Source of the DNA: Micromonospora sp. HNM0581
GTDB lineage: Bacteria > Actinomycetota > Actinomycetes > Mycobacteriales > Micromonosporaceae
DNA: 64,000 nucleotides
Reading direction: 5' to 3'
Assembly: GCF_012726175.1 (NCBI RefSeq)
Contig: NZ_JAASAD010000013.1
Span: forward strand, 1 to 64,000
Below the pieces are notes generated by a model. The model saw only the letters and a list, made by a program, of their open reading frames with translations, ran no database searches and was not told the origin of the DNA. The number at the start of each line of letters is the position of its first letter. The stretch's first letter is position 1. Position numbers and translations under genes: made by a program. Positions 60,801 to 64,000 of this stretch are shown piece by piece.

Positions 60801-62397
60801 CGACGCCCTCGGCGTGGCCCTACCCGTCGGTGTCGCCGAGGCGTACCTCGAACCGGTTGCCGACCCGCTCGGTGACCTGGTGGCCCGGTACGCCCGCACC
60901 CACGCCCCGTTCACCGCAGCCACCTGCGCGACCCGGTTCGGGCTCGGGGTCTTCGTCGTCGAGCAGGCGCTGCGCCGGCTGGCTGCCACCGGCCGGGTGG
61001 TGTCCGGTGAGTTCACTGCCGACACGGCCGGCACCCAGTGGTGTGACGCGGAGGTGCTGCGGCTGCTGCGTCGTCGCTCCCTGGCCGCGCTGCGCCGGGA
61101 GATCGAACCGGTACCGCCCCGGGCCCTGGCCACCTTCCTGCCCCGCTGGCAACAGGTGGGCTCCTCGGCGCGCGGTGTCGAGGCGGTGGCGGCGGCCGTC
61201 GAGCAGTTGCAGGGCACCTCGGTGCCCGCGTCGGCGCTGGAGCGGCTGGTGCTGCCCGCCCGGGTCGCCGACTACTCCCCCGCCCAACTCGATGAACTGT
61301 GCGCCAGTGGCGAGGTGCTGTGGGCCGGGGCGGGGGCAATCTCCGGTGGGGACGGCTGGGTCGCGCTGGCGTACGCCGACTCGGCCGCACTGCTGCTCCC
61401 GCCGCCGGACGAGTCTGTCGCCCGTACGCCGCTGCACGACGCGGTGCTGGACGCCCTCGACGACGGGCAGGCGCTGTTCTTCCGACCTCTGGCCGACCGG
61501 GTCCGCGTCACCGACGACGCGGAGCTGACCGCCGTCATCTGGGACCTCGTCTGGGCCGGTCAGCTGAGCAACGACACCCTGGCACCGTTACGGGCGGTCC
61601 TCGGTGCCGGCGGTGCGCACCGTGCCCGCCCGACCGCTGCCCGCGGCCGTTACCGCCGCCCGGGACGGGTGGCGCTGCCGAGTCGCGGTGGACCGCCGAC
61701 GGTGGCCGGGCGCTGGTCCCGGCTGCCGGAACGGGACACCGATCCGACCCGCCGCGCCGCCGCGCTCGCCGACGTCCTCCTGGAACGCCACGGTGTGCTG
61801 ACCCGGGGCGCGGTCGTGGCCGAGCAGGTGGTGGGCGGCTTCGCTGCCGTCTACCCGGTGTTGGCCGCGCTCGAGGAGCGCGGCGCAGCCCGGCGTGGGT
61901 ACTTCGTCGACGGCTTGGGCGCGGCCCAGTTCGCGGTGCCCGGCGCGGTGGACCGGATCCGCGCGGGCGCCGATCCACTCGACGGTGGCCAGCCCCGCGG
62001 CGGGACCACGATGGTGTTGGCCGCCACCGACCCGGCCAACCCGTACGGCGCGGCGCTGCCCTGGCCGGAGCGGGCCATCGACTCCGGTGACGTGACGTCG
62101 CCACCGACGAGCGGGCACCGGGCGGGCCGTAAGGCGGGAGCGTTGGTCGTGCTGGTGGAGGGTGCTTTGGTGCTCTACGTGGAGCGGGGTGGACGGACGT
62201 TGCTCTCCTTCACCGACGATGTCGACGCGTTGGGCGCGGCCGGCAAGGCGCTTGCCGACACCGTCCACGCCGGTGCGCTGGGCCCGATCTCGGTGGAACG
62301 CGCCGACGGTGAGTCGGTACGCTCGTCGCCGCTACGCGACGCGCTCACCGCCGCCGGCTTCCGCACCACCCCTCGCGGCCTTCGTCTGCGCGCCTGA
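57826..62397 (+). CDS. lhr: ATP-dependent helicase Lhr
   Basis: A 1523-residue superfamily 2 helicase, the largest gene in the window. N-terminal core: VVAPTGSGKTLAAFLWSLD (Walker A), VIVDEVHAVAGTKRGAHLAL (DEVH), then a RecA-like second lobe with RAHHGSVSREERRQIEEALK and GLQRIGRAGHQVG (motif VI). A winged-helix and large Lhr-type domain follow, and a long C-terminal part (from ~870) with an actinobacterial Lhr-CTD. Mycobacterial Lhr is a 3'-to-5' ssDNA translocase that unwinds RNA:DNA hybrids and is linked to mitomycin resistance. GTG start. Probably monocistronic; a hairpin follows at 62424. Confidence 0.94.
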   Translation: MANSSTIPAEQVLSQFGPATREWFGAAFAAPTTAQTGAWKAVAAGRHALVVAPTGSGKTLAAFLWSLDRLSRETAPAEPRRRCRVLYVSPLKALAVDVERNLRAPLTGIRQAAARLALPPPEITVGMRTGDTPADERRAFARTPPDILITTPESLFLLLTSAARDSLRGVETVIVDEVHAVAGTKRGAHLALSLERLDELLPAPAQRIGLSATVRPLDECARFLGGTRPVEVVAPPTAKTIEVSVQVPVEDMTRLDEPATPEDDLAGPRTASIWPAVEERVLALIRAHRSTIVFTNSRRSAERLCARLNELAVDGAAGSAPPVDGPATRQPAQMMAQAGAVAGAPPVIARAHHGSVSREERRQIEEALKAGRLPAVVATSSLELGIDMGAVDLVVQIEAPPSVAAGLQRIGRAGHQVGAVSRGVVLPKHRGDLLSCAVVAERMGEAAIEELHHPRNPLDVLAQQVVAMVALDQWRVGDLATVVRRAAPFAELPDSALHAVLDMLSGRYPSTAFAELRPRLVWDRATDVLIGRPGAQRLAVTSGGTIPDRGLFGVFLAGAERAARVGELDEEMVYESRVGDVFLLGSSSWRIEDITPDRVLVSPAPGQAAKMPFWKGDQPGRPVELGRAIGARIRALIRQDAETARAALRVTGLDDWAAGNLLTYLHEQRAATRALPDDRTVVVERFRDELGDWRLAVHSVLGARVNAPWALAIGRRLSERYGVDAQVMPADDGIVVRLPDTADTPPGADVVAFDPEEITQLVEESVGTSTLFAARFRECAARSLLLPRRDPRRRQPLWQQRQRAAQLLDVAREYADFPVTLEAARECLQDVFDLPALVQVMRDLAGRRVRLVEVESARPSPFARSLLFGYVGAFLYEGDAPLAERRAAALTLDSALLGELLGRVDLRELLDPAVLTETERQLRWLTEQRRARDAEDVVEMLRQLGDLSTGELAGRAAPQAWLTELAAARRVLRVRIAGQERWVGVEDAARLRDALGVALPVGVAEAYLEPVADPLGDLVARYARTHAPFTAATCATRFGLGVFVVEQALRRLAATGRVVSGEFTADTAGTQWCDAEVLRLLRRRSLAALRREIEPVPPRALATFLPRWQQVGSSARGVEAVAAAVEQLQGTSVPASALERLVLPARVADYSPAQLDELCASGEVLWAGAGAISGGDGWVALAYADSAALLLPPPDESVARTPLHDAVLDALDDGQALFFRPLADRVRVTDDAELTAVIWDLVWAGQLSNDTLAPLRAVLGAGGAHRARPTAARGRYRRPGRVALPSRGGPPTVAGRWSRLPERDTDPTRRAAALADVLLERHGVLTRGAVVAEQVVGGFAAVYPVLAALEERGAARRGYFVDGLGAAQFAVPGAVDRIRAGADPLDGGQPRGGTTMVLAATDPANPYGAALPWPERAIDSGDVTSPPTSGHRAGRKAGALVVLVEGALVLYVERGGRTLLSFTDDVDALGAAGKALADTVHAGALGPISVERADGESVRSSPLRDALTAAGFRTTPRGLRLRA

Positions 62398-62423
62398 CGT
62401 CCACGGTCGGGGTCGATGGTCGC

Positions 62424-62456
62424 CGACCCGCCTGACCTGGTCGACGAGGCGGGTCG
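62424..62456. terminator. Bidirectional hairpin between lhr and lipoprotein gene
   Basis: 10-bp arms (CGACCCGCCT at 62424-62433 and AGGCGGGTCG at 62447-62456) with a 13-base loop, between the convergent lhr and lipoprotein genes. Confidence 0.55.
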
Positions 62457-62471
62457 TGACTGCTGCGGTGT

Positions 62472-63083
62472 TCAGCGGAGCGTGTCGAGGACCTTCTCGT
62501 AGCGCGGCCGGTCGGCGGGTGGGGTCGGCGCCTCCAGGTAGTTCAGCACCACGGTGCCGCTGCGGTAGGCGGCTCCGCTCCACCGCTCGGCGAGGTCACC
62601 GGCGCTGCTCTCGTCAGGAAAGACGTACACGGCCACGTTGTCGGTCACCACGAGTTCCGAGCAGCCCAGTCCCAACCCGTCCGGCCCACATTCGACGGAC
62701 CGGTCCCGGACGTTCGCGGCCTTGAGCCCGGCCGCCCGGAACGCCGCCACGACCTCCCGGCCGGTCGGCTCGCCGGCTTGGCGGGGTGGCAGCACCACCG
62801 GCGGTGGGCTCGGGGGGCGCCGCTCGGTGACACCCCCGGCGGTCGGTCCGGAAGTCGGCGGGACGGCGCTTCCCGGGTCGGTGCCGACAGGAGCGGTCTG
62901 GCTCGCCCCGCCGGAAGGCGTACCCGTGAGCGCCGCACCGTCCGGTGGGGCTGGGTCGGTCGACGGAACGTCGACGGTCGGGGTCGGCGCCGCTGCGGGC
63001 GACGTGTCCTCGCCCGCACCGCAGGCGGTGAGGGCGCCGGTGACCACGAGCAGAACGGCGGCTGGCAACATCCGGTGATTCAC
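62472..63083 (-). CDS. Putative lipoprotein
   Basis: A 203-residue exported lipoprotein. Signal peptide MLPAAVLLVVTGALTAC ends at a lipobox Cys (LTAC). A Pro/Thr/Gly-rich linker (residues ~25-105) leads to a C-terminal domain (EPTGREVVAAFRAAGLKAAN, LVVTDNVAVYVFPDESSAGD, YLEAPTPPADRPRYEKVLDT) that I cannot assign. Conserved Cys pair in ECGPDGLGLGCSEL. GTG start chosen because it opens the signal peptide. Confidence 0.7.
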   Translation of the reverse strand: MNHRMLPAAVLLVVTGALTACGAGEDTSPAAAPTPTVDVPSTDPAPPDGAALTGTPSGGASQTAPVGTDPGSAVPPTSGPTAGGVTERRPPSPPPVVLPPRQAGEPTGREVVAAFRAAGLKAANVRDRSVECGPDGLGLGCSELVVTDNVAVYVFPDESSAGDLAERWSGAAYRSGTVVLNYLEAPTPPADRPRYEKVLDTLR

Positions 63084-63342
63084 CCACGCAGTCTGTCCAA
63101 CCGGGACCGTGTCCGGCAGTGGCCGGTCGGTCGACCATGCTGTCAACTATCGGGCATCACATCGGAGCGGTGGACCTCGCGGACCGGGGTGGCTACCCGA
63201 ACCGCTGGTGCGCCGGCTGTCGGACGGGTTCGTCGCCGAGGTGTTGACGGTGACACGCCGCCGAACTGCTCGGGTTGGTCCCGGGTACGCTGCTGCGGGT
63301 CGGGGGTTGCCGCGTCGTGGGGAATGCTCCCGGGCAACACGG

Positions 63343-63615
63343 ATGAAAAGTCTACTGTGGAAAGCTGTCAAGGTGGATGATCGCTGGGTTCCCGCCGCCT
63401 GTCCCTGCTGCGCGTACCGGACCGGCGGTGGCACCTGCCCGGTCTGCTTCTGGACAGATGACGGTCAGGGTGACGCCGACGCGGACGTCGAACGCGGCGG
63501 GGCGAACGGGGATCTGAGCCTGTCACACGCCCGCCTCAACTTCGCCGTCTACGGTGCCTGCCACCCTCGGTACCAGGAGCTGGTGCGTGCGCCGAGGCCG
63601 GAGGAGATGCCCTGA
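63343..63615 (+). CDS. CPCC family cysteine-rich protein
   Basis: A 90-residue protein with the CPCC signature (CPCCAYRTGGGTCPVCFWTDD) and a conserved tail (NGDLSLSHARLNFAVYGACH). The CPxC motifs probably bind zinc. Similar small proteins are often linked to toxin-immunity contexts, but no toxin is seen nearby, so this is not asserted. The ATG at 63343 precedes the motif; a longer frame begins at 63109. Confidence 0.65.
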   Translation: MKSLLWKAVKVDDRWVPAACPCCAYRTGGGTCPVCFWTDDGQGDADADVERGGANGDLSLSHARLNFAVYGACHPRYQELVRAPRPEEMP

Positions 63616-63694
63616 GTCGGTCGGCACCGGCGCCCACGTGCCCGGTGAGCCGGGCCGGTGTGGGAGGACACCGACCCGGCTCGGGGTGGCGCGC

Positions 63695-64000
63695 TCAGCA
63701 GAGCGGCACCGACCCGCCCCAGACCGTCGAGATGTACGCGTGGCTGACGAACTGCCCACCGGCCAGGCGGTTCCACCGGTTCGTCGTACGGTACGGGCCG
63801 GCTATCGTCTGCCCGGTCACGTAGCACTGGATCGGCACGTTGGCGTACTGGGCGGCCAGTCCGCGGGGCTGGTATCCGGTGCCGGGGCCGGCCCGGACGG
63901 TCAACGGCCCGTCACCGACCACCCCCCGGGGACCGGTGCCGGTCCACAGGTAGGCCACGTCGACCCAGGAGTTCGTGGGCAGTTGCAACCCGTCCCAGAA
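63695..64000 (-). CDS. SH3-like domain protein, truncated by window end
   Basis: The 3' part of a leftward gene whose 5' end is outside the window; the frame is open through the last base. The visible 101 residues contain an SH3-like core (DGPLTVRAGPGTGYQPRGLA, YVTGQTIAGPYRTTNRWNRL, GGQFVSHAYIST) common in cell-wall or secreted proteins. A Trp- and Thr-rich section (SWVDVAYLWTGTG) precedes it. Function not assigned. Confidence 0.6.
   Translation of the reverse strand, partial: FWDGLQLPTNSWVDVAYLWTGTGPRGVVGDGPLTVRAGPGTGYQPRGLAAQYANVPIQCYVTGQTIAGPYRTTNRWNRLAGGQFVSHAYISTVWGGSVPLC

Noticed and set aside
63109..63342. Longer start for the CPCC gene
   Set aside because: The extra 78 codons have an Arg/Gly-rich translation without family similarity; kept as an alternative only.

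Overview
The window is high-GC, densely coding chromosomal DNA from an actinomycete. Gene content and order (DUF4193, DUF3039, DUF3046, DUF3093, DUF3099, DUF3710 proteins, IdeR, two group-1/2 sigma factors, nrdR-nrdJ, lexA, hflX, dapF-miaA-recX-recA) point to the family Micromonosporaceae, most likely Micromonospora or a close relative. I see no tRNA, rRNA, CRISPR array, transposase, phage gene or biosynthetic cluster. This is core chromosome, and its interest lies in unusual gene structures and in regulatory sites.

Layout. 0.4-6.5 kb: small conserved actinobacterial proteins, dUTPase and an inositol-monophosphatase-like enzyme. 6.8-20 kb: the principal sigma factor, a DEAD/DEAH helicase, the pseudouridine catabolic pair psuG-psuK, an HhH-GPD repair protein, a secreted subtilase, a class I methyltransferase coupled to dtd, a Spo0M-like protein and a second primary-type sigma factor. 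20-26 kb: an acyl-CoA-synthetase/GNAT protein acetyltransferase with an AcuC deacetylase, a sulfurtransferase, the iron regulator IdeR and a DUF5522 protein. 26-31 kb: nrdR-nrdJ (B12-dependent ribonucleotide reductase) divergent from lexA. 31-43 kb: a VYGG-repeat membrane protein, hflX, malic enzyme, then the leftward block DUF3046-recA-recX-miaA-dapF. 43-47.6 kb: a UdgX-type uracil-DNA glycosylase and a divergent module of a MocR regulator, a flavin-oxidoreductase/GNAT fusion and a LysE exporter. 47.6-57 kb: a second Spo0M-like gene, two CNNM/CorC-type membrane proteins and a complete Mrp Na+/H+ antiporter operon (A-C-D-E-F-G). 57-64 kb: an unknown small protein, the giant helicase Lhr, a lipoprotein, a CPCC protein and a truncated SH3-like protein.

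Main unusual points. (1) recA contains a 364-residue in-frame intein with a LAGLIDADG endonuclease. (2) The gene after recA is a fusion of RecX to a class III extradiol-dioxygenase-like protein, and miaB is absent between recX and miaA, which suggests a deletion that joined two genes. (3) The two sigma factor genes share a 201-bp tract with no nucleotide difference, flanked at once by synonymous differences, which suggests recent gene conversion. (4) recA carries both a LexA box and a separate RecA-NDp (PafBC-type) promoter, lexA has its own box, and nrdRJ has a NrdR box, so DNA-damage and nucleotide-supply control can be read here. DNA repair and nucleotide metabolism (dut, HhH-GPD, udgX, lhr, recA, lexA, nrdJ) are well represented.

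Start codons were chosen from ribosome-binding sites, overlaps and family lengths. Many are GTG, and two (hflX, the MFS gene) appear to be TTG.
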